Shown: positions 1 to 6,912, counted from the first letter of the stretch. The stretch is DNA of 6,912 bases from JBJXDT01 sp046153505 (GCA_046153505.1 JBJXDT010000032.1:1-6912), one strand, 5' to 3'. Numbers and translations are program-made. The notes: a model not told the origin generated them from the letters alone.

Positions 1-1
1 A

Positions 2-403
2 GGGGATGCAGTGAATTATTCAGTTGGGAGACGGGTTGGGCTAAAGGTATTTTCTTGGGAAGATTCCCGCTGGTTTAATAAAAAAGCGTTTGATAAAACA
101 CATGCGTTCTATGAAAAACATGGCCCTATTACGATTGTCGTTGGACGGTTCATGCCATTTATACGCACCTTCACTCCGTTTGTAGCAGGTGTTGCTCAAA
201 TGACATATCCAAGATTCGCCTTCTATAATGTAATTGGCGGTATTCTTTGGGTATGTAGCCTTACAGCAATAGGATTTTTAGTGGGCAATCATCCTTGGGT
301 TAAAAGCCATTTTTCTCTAGTGGCTCTGGCGCTGATTATTGTTCCAAGCTTGCCAGCTATCTGGGTGTTTCTGAAACATTTAATGCATTCTCGTGCTAAA
401 TGA
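2..403 (+). CDS. DedA-family integral membrane protein, C-terminal part (5' end outside window)
   Basis: Partial gene: the frame is open from base 2 and ends at TGA 401-403, giving 133 residues. The fragment begins with the DedA hallmark Gly-Asp followed by a Tyr and a Gly-Arg pair (GDAVNYSVGRRVG). Next come KTHAFYEKHG (residues 32-41) and GRFMPFIRTFTPFVAG (48-63). R49 and R55 have the six-residue spacing of the two arginines essential in E. coli YqjA/YghB. Two hydrophobic segments follow (about 72-95 and 103-127), then a short basic tail. DedA proteins lie in the inner membrane; members are implicated in lipid-carrier flipping, proton-motive-force homeostasis and resistance to envelope stress, and which of these applies here cannot be told. 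A GTG at 11-13 is in frame but is not the start, because the conserved GD lies upstream of it. The gene converges on the helicase gene with 6 bp between stop codons. Family assignment is confident, specific function is not. Confidence 0.92.
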   Translation, partial: GDAVNYSVGRRVGLKVFSWEDSRWFNKKAFDKTHAFYEKHGPITIVVGRFMPFIRTFTPFVAGVAQMTYPRFAFYNVIGGILWVCSLTAIGFLVGNHPWVKSHFSLVALALIIVPSLPAIWVFLKHLMHSRAK

Positions 404-409
404 AACTAG

Positions 410-3400
410 CTAATCAAACTGACGGAATGGCAGTTCGACTAATTTAGCCAAGCTTAAGAAAAAAATTGCCGTTTTAATTGGCAGAATTTCATTCGCAAAT
501 AAGCTTGCATAGCCCGCCAATTGTGGCAGGTGGACTTGCGCGTCTGCGTTTGGGTTTTCCACATTAACATCCAAACCCAGTTTGTAATCAATAATCCAGC
601 GCGTGCCATTGTCGACAAACGTTAAATCGATGCGGTGCTCTTTTGGTTGATTATTATCATCCATCGTTGTAATACTAAGTTCAGTTTGGGTGGATGCCCT
701 TGGCGCAAATAACCAGGCAGTTTCTGGGCTGGCAATCGTATTTTTAAGTGCCTGGATTATCAACGGTACTTGTATATCGACCACTATTTTTTCATGACCG
801 CGCTGTATCAGCCAAAAATGCATACCCTCGGAGATAGTATCCATGCGCTCTGCAGGCCAATGCTTTATACCATCTTTTACTATCATTTCCATGTATAGAT
901 GGGCAAGGCTGCCACTATCTGCAGCTAGATTGGGCGCTAATTCGTTCTCGACTTGTTGTGGTTTGTTTGTTGTGTTGGCACACGTAGGTTCTGCTTGTAA
1001 TACGGCAGGTATTTGCAGCTTTTCTAAACGAATCAGTTGAGGGGTAAAGTTGGCAACTTCATTTTGTAAAGTCCCGTCAATAGTCAGTATGTCGCATGCT
1101 TCATAATGTGCACCCAGTATGGGCCATAGTGCATCCAGATAACTGTTTTTAGTAGGTTTGATGTTAAATTCCTTGTCTTGATTGGCAACCCCAACCAAAT
1201 GCAAGACACGCTCGGCACGCGTCGCCGCCACATATAACACGCGCAGCGCTTCGTTCGATTCACGCTCCTTTTCTAGCGTGTTCAGGTAGTCATAGACGCT
1301 AACGCTGGCTGTATCACGTATGCCTTTGGGAATATACGGTGCTGCTAGCAATTCAGTTTTTCCTTGTAACGTTACTTCTTCCCACAGCATCAGAGGTTTG
1401 TCGCGGTTATTTCCACTTGCGTTTGCGCCAAGGCCAGGCAAAATCACGGTATCAAATTCTAAGCCTTTTGATTTATGAATCGTCATCATTTGTATATGCT
1501 CACCTTGTACATCGGGTGTGGCAAATAACTTGGTAATTTCAGTGTCCATGCGCTCCGGCGTAAAGGCATTGTTGCGGTCTAGCGTGTCTAGGCAATTAAA
1601 AAACGCCTGCACGTCGATAATGTCCGAGGGTTCCCACAGGCATGCGGTGCCATTTAGCAGTAGCCAAATGCCCCTCACCCAGCGGCTTGTTGGCATGCGG
1701 CCTTGCGTGGCAAAGGCTTCACTTAAAATGCTGCGCACGTGTCGCAGCCGCACTTGGCCATCGGCAGATAGCTGATTTATAACAGCATCATTTAACATCA
1801 GCGACCAAATCGTGCTGGTTTGGTCTTTTTGGGCGAGTTGGTATAAATCCGCCAAGGTGAGGCCGCACCACGGAGCACGTAAAATTGCTAGCCAATGCAC
1901 GCGATCGGCGCGGTGGTTTAGGGCGTGGGTAAGGCTGAGTAAATCTTGTACCACTTGCCTGTCTTCCAACGCTTCAATTTCAACAGCCTGAAAGGCAATC
2001 TCTTTGAAATCCCGGCGCAACTTGCTGACTAGCGAACTGAGGTGTTTTTTAGAGCGCACTAAAATCGCGATTTTTTTGCTTTTATCCGTTGCTTGAATAA
2101 TGTCGATAATCGCTTCTGCTTCCCGTTGTTTGGCAAGTTCAGATGATTCATTGGCAGGGCTTACAATTGGGTGAATGTGAATGCCAGCATCTTTCACCTC
2201 AGGTTTGGTGGCGTGAAAGTTGCGATAGCTAATTGCACCTTGCGCCATGCTGTCTTGATTTGGAAAAATTGTTTGGAACGTGCTATTGATCCAATTCACC
2301 ACCGTGGGGTGTGAACGGTTATTGCGATATAAGGGCAAGCGCGTAAGTTTAATGTCGCCAATACCATGTTCGGCTGCTTCCAAAAACAAGCTGACATTGG
2401 CTTTACGAAAGCGGTAAATCGATTGCATCGGGTCGCCCACGCAAAACAAGGTGCGCACGTCGCCAGTTTGCCAACCTGCGGTCAGTTGTTGAATAAGTGC
2501 AATTTGACTTGGGCTGGTGTCTTGAAACTCATCCACCAGCAAGTGTTTGATTTGATAATCAAGTTTTAAGGCTAAGTCGGTCGGCTCACCAAAGTGGTCG
2601 GTGAGCGCCAATGTGGCACGACTGGCGATTTCGGTAAAATCTACTTCGTTATTGCGTTGAAACACGAGCCATAATTTGGCGACGGCTAAGTTTAGCAGAT
2701 TGGATAGTGTAGTAATGATTTCCCAGCTAGTAGACCCTTCATTTGTTGCAAGTGGAAGCGAGCGAATACGTTGAAGCGCTTGTTCAATTTGAGGGGTTTT
2801 GGTAAGGTTTTCTAGCAATGATACAAATGCATTTTTTTGCTCTTTAGCTTCTGGTGGAAAACCATCATTTACATTAATCGTCTTGCGTAGTTCATTTTTC
2901 TGAGTTAATAATAAATGACCGATTGCTATCCAGCTTGGTAAAGATTCAATTTCGCTATCTAAATAAGTTACATTTTCTAAAGATTTGATAGGGTGTTCAA
3001 TAGAAACATTAGACGCAGCAAATCGAGCAAATGGCATTAGCGCATCTCGAATTGGCAAGTGAATCATTTGTGAAATGACTTCTAGTTCGCTCTCTAGGCA
3101 TGCGTTTAATGCCGTTTGCAACTTTGTTGGCTCTAATTTTTGTTGTGTATTCCCAAGCCATTGGTCGCGCTTGGCGAGCATGCTGGCAAGTAAGTTGACC
3201 AACTGCGCCGCATTGTTATCCACATAACGCAGGGCGGTTTTTACCAACTCGCCATATTGGGGAGACTCCAACTCGGCCAGTGTTTGTTGCGCTGCCTCTT
3301 GATATAAAGAGGTGGCGTCTTCCGTTACGCTGGGTTGTGCGCCAAAACGGCTCATCAGTGGCATTTGACGTGTGAGGTGCGCGCATAAGCTATCAATTGT

Positions 3401-3781
3401 AAAAATGCGCAATCGGGCAGGGTTCTCGAGCAATTGCCAATCGTGCATTTGCGCATGCATAAGCACTTTTTGGCTTAATTCATAGGTGATTTTTTTGTGC
3501 TCGGCAGAGGGTGCGGTTTTGTTTGATGCCATCATCAAACTATCCATAATGCGTAGACGCATTTCCGCAGCTGCTTTATTAGTAAAGGTGATGGCAATGA
3601 TTTCTTCAGGCGAATTGACTGTGGTGAGCAAGCGTAAAAAACGCTGTGTGAGTAGCTCAGTTTTACCTGCGCCCGCGGGGGCCTCTACAATAAAGCACTC
3701 TAACGCCAGTGCACGTGCACGGTTTTGCTCGTCTATTTTTAAATGATCAATATCTAAAGCGTTACTCATGGTCTGCTGCAT
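410..3781 (-). CDS. AddA/RecB-like UvrD-family helicase with C-terminal PD-(D/E)XK nuclease
   Basis: This 1123-aa cytoplasmic protein should be the motor and one nuclease of a two-subunit exonuclease that processes DNA double-strand ends for RecA-dependent repair. All superfamily 1A helicase motifs are visible: Walker A APAGAGKT (K40), motif Ia AITFTNKAAAEM (about 63-74), TIDSLCA (129-135), Walker B LLVDEFQDT (D417, E418), motif III CVGDPMQSIYRFR (D450, Q453), motif IV YRNNRSHP (from Y485), motif V HKSKGLEFDTV (from H769) and motif VI LYVAATRAE (R855). The C-terminal nuclease keeps its expected residues: H961 in GSLAH, D1052 in RIDLTF, D1065 and K1067 in IIDYKLG, then QLAGYA. Length is normal for AddA-like proteins. 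It is downstream of the AddB-like gene and overlaps its end, so the two are probably translationally coupled. Starts at 3781 and at codon 5 (3769) are both possible; neither has a good Shine-Dalgarno. Calling it AddA rather than RecB rests on the AddB-like partner. Confidence 0.95.
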   Translation of the reverse strand: MQQTMSNALDIDHLKIDEQNRARALALECFIVEAPAGAGKTELLTQRFLRLLTTVNSPEEIIAITFTNKAAAEMRLRIMDSLMMASNKTAPSAEHKKITYELSQKVLMHAQMHDWQLLENPARLRIFTIDSLCAHLTRQMPLMSRFGAQPSVTEDATSLYQEAAQQTLAELESPQYGELVKTALRYVDNNAAQLVNLLASMLAKRDQWLGNTQQKLEPTKLQTALNACLESELEVISQMIHLPIRDALMPFARFAASNVSIEHPIKSLENVTYLDSEIESLPSWIAIGHLLLTQKNELRKTINVNDGFPPEAKEQKNAFVSLLENLTKTPQIEQALQRIRSLPLATNEGSTSWEIITTLSNLLNLAVAKLWLVFQRNNEVDFTEIASRATLALTDHFGEPTDLALKLDYQIKHLLVDEFQDTSPSQIALIQQLTAGWQTGDVRTLFCVGDPMQSIYRFRKANVSLFLEAAEHGIGDIKLTRLPLYRNNRSHPTVVNWINSTFQTIFPNQDSMAQGAISYRNFHATKPEVKDAGIHIHPIVSPANESSELAKQREAEAIIDIIQATDKSKKIAILVRSKKHLSSLVSKLRRDFKEIAFQAVEIEALEDRQVVQDLLSLTHALNHRADRVHWLAILRAPWCGLTLADLYQLAQKDQTSTIWSLMLNDAVINQLSADGQVRLRHVRSILSEAFATQGRMPTSRWVRGIWLLLNGTACLWEPSDIIDVQAFFNCLDTLDRNNAFTPERMDTEITKLFATPDVQGEHIQMMTIHKSKGLEFDTVILPGLGANASGNNRDKPLMLWEEVTLQGKTELLAAPYIPKGIRDTASVSVYDYLNTLEKERESNEALRVLYVAATRAERVLHLVGVANQDKEFNIKPTKNSYLDALWPILGAHYEACDILTIDGTLQNEVANFTPQLIRLEKLQIPAVLQAEPTCANTTNKPQQVENELAPNLAADSGSLAHLYMEMIVKDGIKHWPAERMDTISEGMHFWLIQRGHEKIVVDIQVPLIIQALKNTIASPETAWLFAPRASTQTELSITTMDDNNQPKEHRIDLTFVDNGTRWIIDYKLGLDVNVENPNADAQVHLPQLAGYASLFANEILPIKTAIFFLSLAKLVELPFRQFD

Positions 3782-6449
3782 CTAAAAAGCGTTCAAATTG
3801 CAATTGGCGTTCTGGCAGGCGCAATAAGGGTTTAACCTCGCAATACATTAAGTCATTTTCGTCATTAAATTTAACCGACGCTTCACCAGTCTTTATTTCT
3901 ACAGCAATTGCTTCAATGCTGGTTTTCCAGTGATTCAGTGCGCTTTGCCAATCGCTAAACTGTTGCACCAGTTTTGATTTGCATTTGCCGCTGCCTTCGT
4001 CAAAATCAGTTTGGCTGAAGCCCTCAAAACGGTGCTCGACCACTTTTACCATACCAAATTGAAGTCCTGCAATCGTTTGGCTAGTATCATCAAAGTAAAA
4101 ACTCGCATAAATAGGCAATTGTGGTTCGCTAATGCGGTCTTCCGCCCAAGAGCTAACATTTGGCGTTTGGCCTGTTTTGTAGTCTAGAAAGACCATTCCA
4201 CCATTTTGTAGTTGATGAATTCTATCGATTTTTAGCGTCACTTCAATGCCGCTAATATCTACCTGCTTCTCTACTTCGCAGCCAATAATGTGAAATGTAA
4301 GTCCTTGTTCCTTCTCAAACGCTAGCCAAGCACCAACGAGTTTATGCAAGCGCTCATGTTCTAGTTCTAGCACAGTTTTGGTTACTACATTGGTTGTTTC
4401 AGCAAAGTCATGTAATGCCTTGCGAATGGCTTTGTTTAGATGTTCAACCAGCGCGTCATCAGACATATCGCGCAAATCTGCAAAATGTAATTTTTGATGA
4501 TTTGGTTGCCAAAATGCGGCTAACACCGCATGTACCAATTGACCACGCGCGAGACTATCCAAGCCTTCAGTGGGCGTTTTAAGGCTCTTTGCGCCCAGTC
4601 GATACTGATAAAACGCCCATGCAGGGCAAATAGCTTGTGCTTTAAATAAACTTGTACCACCCGAAACATGGTCTCCCACTTGGACTTCAGGAGCAGTGTG
4701 GTCATCTATATGCGATAAATCATGATTGCCTGCTTCAGATAGCTGCTCTGCCAACGTTTTGGTTAGTGGTAATTGCGCGATGATTCCAACTCCATTAATG
4801 AGTGGTGAAGGGCGCAATTGCGAAGTATTTTCTAACTGACTGCTGGAAAAAATCACACTATTCGCTGAATGTAACAAGCGCTGGTGAATGCCGGCTGCAA
4901 ACATTGCTTGCACACTATTGTCCGCATTGGGTAAGCGCGCAGCGCGTTGGATGTAAGCTGGCAGTAGCGCATTCGGGCGAGCAGGTGGCGGCCAAATATG
5001 GTCGTTCATTTGCAATACCCAAATCGTATCAACCGGACTACTTAATGCTTCCATGATGCCCAGCACTTGTATTGACGTAAAGTGGGTTGTTTCAGCCTGA
5101 AACACTTGTTGAGTGCAAATTTGTTGCATCAAGCTCGCCGCTTCAGACATCGAAATAGAGGAGTCGAGTGCATCTAACGCGCTCAACTGCTGCAAAACTT
5201 TATTCCATGCTTTTTGTGTTTGATACTCTAAGCTGTTAATGCTGCGCTGGCCAGGCCACCTCAGGGCGCTGAGTAAGTTGGTAAACGTTTGAGCCCAAAC
5301 AGCTGGTTTGGCATTTTTGTGAGTGATATATGCTTGCGCAGCCGTTAAATCATGCACCAGATGGTTAACCGTTAAGCCATTTTCTAACTCAGTATTGGCG
5401 AATAAAATAAAAGTATCAAGGGTGAGTTGTGCAGCAGCTTTTTCGCGCATTTTACCGTCTAGTTGCGCGCGCGCATCTGCCTCTTGCAAATAATTAGACC
5501 AAAAAGGGGATAGCAACACTTTGGAAAAATCCGCTTGCTGCGTGCTATAGCTACTAGATATCCGGAGCAGGTTTAATGCTGTTTGTATCATGGGTTGCTC
5601 TACCAGCGGCGTGCCGAGTGAGAAGTTGTAAACTCGGGCGTCATCAAACAAAGTGGGGCGCACACTGACTGGGTTTAAGGTGTCATCCAACAAATCCGCC
5701 AGCAAATTGCGCACGGTGCTCAACTGCGGCACAATTATGGCTATGTTGCATTGCGGATTCGCCTCTAACTGTTCCTTGGCCCATGCTACGGCAGCGCGAC
5801 ACTCTGCCTCGCAATTTTCAAGGCTGATGTGCTGCGTATTTCCAGCTTCTGTAAGGTTATTGGGATGATCTGTAATGATTACCCCACGCTCTATGAGCAA
5901 GTCGCGTAGCCGCTGTTCTTGCGGCGCTGTTTGGTCAAATCCAGCAAACTCAATATGGCTAGGCCAATCTGTAGTGTGTTTTAGATGGTCAAGTTGCCAA
6001 TCAATATAGCGCACACTCTCAAGCACACCTAGGCGCGCACAACGAGCCTGAAAAGCTTGCTGCCACTGCATAAATTGGCGCGTTTCTTCCGCCAAACCTT
6101 CGCGCGGCAAATGTAAACGCCACGCCACGCAATACTGGTTGGCCTCCATTGAGGCGTTAGCTAAACCAGAGACATTAAACAGTGCGCCAAACGCATTTTT
6201 TTTGAGACTTTGCTGAATCATTTCCTCCCACAACAGTTGCTCGCTAAATGTATTTAGGCGTTGTGGCGGGTTGAGGATTTTACCTGCTAATAAATTGGTT
6301 TCGATAAGTGCATCTAGCCATTGCGAAAGTGTTAACACATTGGCACTGTTCCACTGATTATGGCCTGCAAGTGCTTGCGCTTTGGCTATATCGCCCTGAA
6401 TAGCGCGCACTAGGCGGGCAGTGGGGCATAGAATGAGCTTGTTTTGCAT
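3762..6449 (-). CDS. AddB-like DNA repair protein with C-terminal PD-(D/E)XK nuclease (about 900-aa family)
   Basis: This 895-aa protein is the likely partner of the helicase-nuclease encoded just downstream. Its length and motifs fit the group of about 900 aa described as a probable DNA repair protein related to AddB (I recall TIGR03623; not searched). The N-terminus ILCPTARLVRAIQ replaces a Walker A loop, so ATPase activity is unlikely. The helicase-like body keeps AddB-type landmarks: GFDQTAPQEQ (about 170-179), a GTPLVEQP segment, and QMNDHIWPPPARPNALLP with N482, D483, W486 and P487. The nuclease domain shows C608 in ICPAWAFYQYRLGAK, H640 in RGQLVHAVL, D742 in KIDRI, D756 and K758 in FLDYKTG, and Q777 and Y781 in EPQLPIYA, so the active site looks complete. 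The C-terminal Cys cluster is not: L867, C870 and L876 stand where AddB has C-x2-C-x5-C. It is the first gene of the operon; the ATG at 6449 lies directly before the conserved N-terminus but has no clear ribosome binding site. Confidence 0.92.
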   Translation of the reverse strand: MQNKLILCPTARLVRAIQGDIAKAQALAGHNQWNSANVLTLSQWLDALIETNLLAGKILNPPQRLNTFSEQLLWEEMIQQSLKKNAFGALFNVSGLANASMEANQYCVAWRLHLPREGLAEETRQFMQWQQAFQARCARLGVLESVRYIDWQLDHLKHTTDWPSHIEFAGFDQTAPQEQRLRDLLIERGVIITDHPNNLTEAGNTQHISLENCEAECRAAVAWAKEQLEANPQCNIAIIVPQLSTVRNLLADLLDDTLNPVSVRPTLFDDARVYNFSLGTPLVEQPMIQTALNLLRISSSYSTQQADFSKVLLSPFWSNYLQEADARAQLDGKMREKAAAQLTLDTFILFANTELENGLTVNHLVHDLTAAQAYITHKNAKPAVWAQTFTNLLSALRWPGQRSINSLEYQTQKAWNKVLQQLSALDALDSSISMSEAASLMQQICTQQVFQAETTHFTSIQVLGIMEALSSPVDTIWVLQMNDHIWPPPARPNALLPAYIQRAARLPNADNSVQAMFAAGIHQRLLHSANSVIFSSSQLENTSQLRPSPLINGVGIIAQLPLTKTLAEQLSEAGNHDLSHIDDHTAPEVQVGDHVSGGTSLFKAQAICPAWAFYQYRLGAKSLKTPTEGLDSLARGQLVHAVLAAFWQPNHQKLHFADLRDMSDDALVEHLNKAIRKALHDFAETTNVVTKTVLELEHERLHKLVGAWLAFEKEQGLTFHIIGCEVEKQVDISGIEVTLKIDRIHQLQNGGMVFLDYKTGQTPNVSSWAEDRISEPQLPIYASFYFDDTSQTIAGLQFGMVKVVEHRFEGFSQTDFDEGSGKCKSKLVQQFSDWQSALNHWKTSIEAIAVEIKTGEASVKFNDENDLMYCEVKPLLRLPERQLQFERFLDAADHE

Positions 6450-6476
6450 GCACGTATTCTATTGGATATTTATGAG

Positions 6477-6501
6477 CAGCAGTAGTGTTAAAATACTGCT
6501 G
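6477..6501. repeat. Perfect 8-bp inverted repeat in the divergent intergenic region
   Basis: CAGCAGTA (6477-6484) and TACTGCTG (6494-6501) are exact reverse complements separated by 9 bases (GTGTTAAAA). They lie in the middle of the 74-bp gap between two divergently transcribed genes. There is no T-run after the right arm, so it does not look like an intrinsic terminator. The position suits an operator for a dimeric repressor affecting one or both genes, but the regulator is unknown. The repeat itself is directly visible; its function is inference. Confidence 0.75.
6486..6494 (+). promoter_or_regulatory. Candidate extended -10 promoter for the 125-aa membrane protein gene
   Basis: TGTTAAAAT matches the extended -10 form TGnTATAAT, with one mismatch in the hexamer. 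Transcription would start near 6501, giving a leader of about 23 nt that contains the ribosome binding site. No well-spaced -35 is seen: TTGGAT at 6462-6467 is 21 bases away, too far for a standard promoter, which is tolerable for an extended -10 type. The element sits in the loop and first right-arm base of the inverted repeat, so a protein bound there would block it. Sequence match only. Confidence 0.35.
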
Positions 6502-6512
6502 AACTTTAAAAT

Positions 6513-6517
6513 AAGGA
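6513..6517 (+). promoter_or_regulatory. Ribosome binding site AAGGA for the 125-aa membrane protein
   Basis: AAGGA lies 6 bases upstream of the ATG at 6524, a good Shine-Dalgarno match at normal spacing. It fixes the start of the small gene and is the only strong ribosome binding site among the starts visible in this window. Confidence 0.8.
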
Positions 6518-6523
6518 AACGCT

Positions 6524-6901
6524 ATGTTTGCCAAACTCGCCAAGCTTTTAAAATATGCTTTATGGGTTTTGATTATCCCCATCATCTTGTTTGCGCTATA
6601 CACTTGGGCGGCACTCACATGGGTTTACTCCAGTGGCGAGCGCGCTGGTTATGTGCAAAAGCTCTCACAAAAAGGCTATGTGTGCAAAACGTATGAAGGT
6701 GAGTTGATTCTGGTTTCGATGCCTGGCACGCAAGCAGAAAAATTCTTTTTTACGGTGCGTAATGCCGATGTTGCTAAGCGCATTAACGAGACAGTGGGCA
6801 AGCGTGTTCGCTTGATTTATGAAGAGCATAAAGGCATCCCAACTTCTTGCTTTGGTGAGTCGTCCTACTTTGTCCATGATGTGCAGTTGCTTGATAATTA
6901 G
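6524..6901 (+). CDS. Conserved-looking membrane-anchored protein of unknown function, 125 aa
   Basis: I cannot assign a function. The protein starts with a short basic stretch (K4, K7, K10) and one strong hydrophobic segment (about 11-34) with no signal peptidase-like site. This suggests a single-pass anchor with the N-terminus in the cytoplasm and a soluble domain of about 90 residues in the periplasm. That domain begins with SSGERAGYVQKLSQKGYVCKT and continues with EGELILVSMPG (58-68), FFFTVRNADVAKRIN (74-88), GKRVRLIYEEHKGIPTSCFGE (92-112) and YFVHDVQLL. Alternating hydrophobic stretches suggest a small beta-rich fold. C54 and C109 are the only cysteines and could form a disulfide if the domain is periplasmic. 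I recall similar short proteins in betaproteobacteria, some carrying an unlikely enzyme name; nothing here supports an enzyme. The start is fixed by the AAGGA site and the stop is TAG 6899-6901. It is transcribed away from the repair operon. Confidence 0.85.
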   Translation: MFAKLAKLLKYALWVLIIPIILFALYTWAALTWVYSSGERAGYVQKLSQKGYVCKTYEGELILVSMPGTQAEKFFFTVRNADVAKRINETVGKRVRLIYEEHKGIPTSCFGESSYFVHDVQLLDN

Positions 6902-6912
6902 CAATGGCTACT

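Noticed and set aside
11..403. GTG at 11-13 as a true start of a 130-aa protein.
   Set aside because: The frame is open to the window edge and the conserved Gly-Asp of the DedA family lies just upstream in frame, so the gene is cut by the window boundary.
417..435. AACTG/CAGTT stem with a 9-base loop just past the DedA stop, considered as a terminator.
   Set aside because: The stem has only 5 bp with two G-C pairs, the loop is long and no T-run follows on either strand. It also lies within the coding end of the helicase gene.
843..2569. Plus-strand open frames at 843-1040, 1339-1536, 1518-1775 and 2366-2569.
   Set aside because: They lie antisense to the helicase gene, whose motifs run through the whole region. 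Their translations show no recognisable domain.
3486..5868. Further open frames at 3486-3746, 3709-3933, 4394-4582, 4802-5056 and 5653-5868 on the plus strand and at 4520-4705 on the minus strand.
   Set aside because: All sit wholly or almost wholly inside the two repair genes in other frames and have low-complexity or domain-free translations.
6358..6904. Minus-strand frames 6358-6618 and 6665-6904 and the plus-strand frame 6421-6696 around the divergent promoter.
   Set aside because: They overlap the start of the AddB-like gene or the 125-aa gene in other frames. The 6524-6901 gene has a strong ribosome binding site and a coherent membrane-anchored protein.
1..6912. CRISPR array, tRNA, insertion sequence ends, defence or toxin-antitoxin genes.
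   Set aside because: No spaced direct repeats, cloverleaf-like sequence, transposase motif or terminal inverted repeats were seen. The PD-(D/E)XK nucleases are explained by the AddAB-type repair pair, so no defence system needs to be invoked.

Overview
The window reads like an ordinary chromosomal stretch of a moderately AT-rich proteobacterium. My best guess is a betaproteobacterium of the Methylophilaceae type (Methylotenera/Methylophilus-like). That rests on protein style, on the pairing of a roughly 900-aa AddB-like protein with a UvrD-type helicase-nuclease, and on base composition; no search was run. Coding density is very high: four genes fill almost everything, and the only noncoding gaps are 6 bp and 74 bp. 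I see no tRNA, rRNA, CRISPR array, insertion sequence or phage gene.

Layout, left to right. Bases 2-403 (+) are the C-terminal 133 codons of a DedA-family membrane protein whose start lies outside the window. Six bases later, facing it, is the end of a large minus-strand operon. Its downstream gene (410-3781, -) is an AddA/RecB-like superfamily 1 helicase with a C-terminal PD-(D/E)XK nuclease. Its upstream gene (3762-6449, -) is an AddB-like protein with a degenerate helicase core and its own PD-(D/E)XK nuclease. The two reading frames overlap, by 20 nt or by 8 nt depending on the start used. A 74-bp divergent intergenic region (6450-6523) carries a perfect 8-bp inverted repeat, a candidate extended -10 promoter and a clear ribosome binding site. 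It leads into a 125-aa membrane-anchored protein of unknown function (6524-6901, +).

How they work together. The two minus-strand genes should form an AddAB-type helicase-nuclease that processes double-strand DNA ends for homologous recombination. One subunit has all the ATPase/helicase motifs, and both subunits have apparently complete nuclease sites, so each DNA strand could be cut by a different subunit as in AddAB. The AddB-like subunit has no Walker A motif. It also appears to have lost two of the four cysteines that hold the Fe-S cluster in classical AddB, which is the most interesting feature of the window. The DedA gene and the small membrane protein gene have no evident functional link to the repair operon.

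I found no convincing sign of an undescribed system. The points worth a second look are the eroded Fe-S motif, the palindrome in the divergent promoter, the overlapping start, an AT-rich patch in the helicase gene and the uncharacterised small protein.
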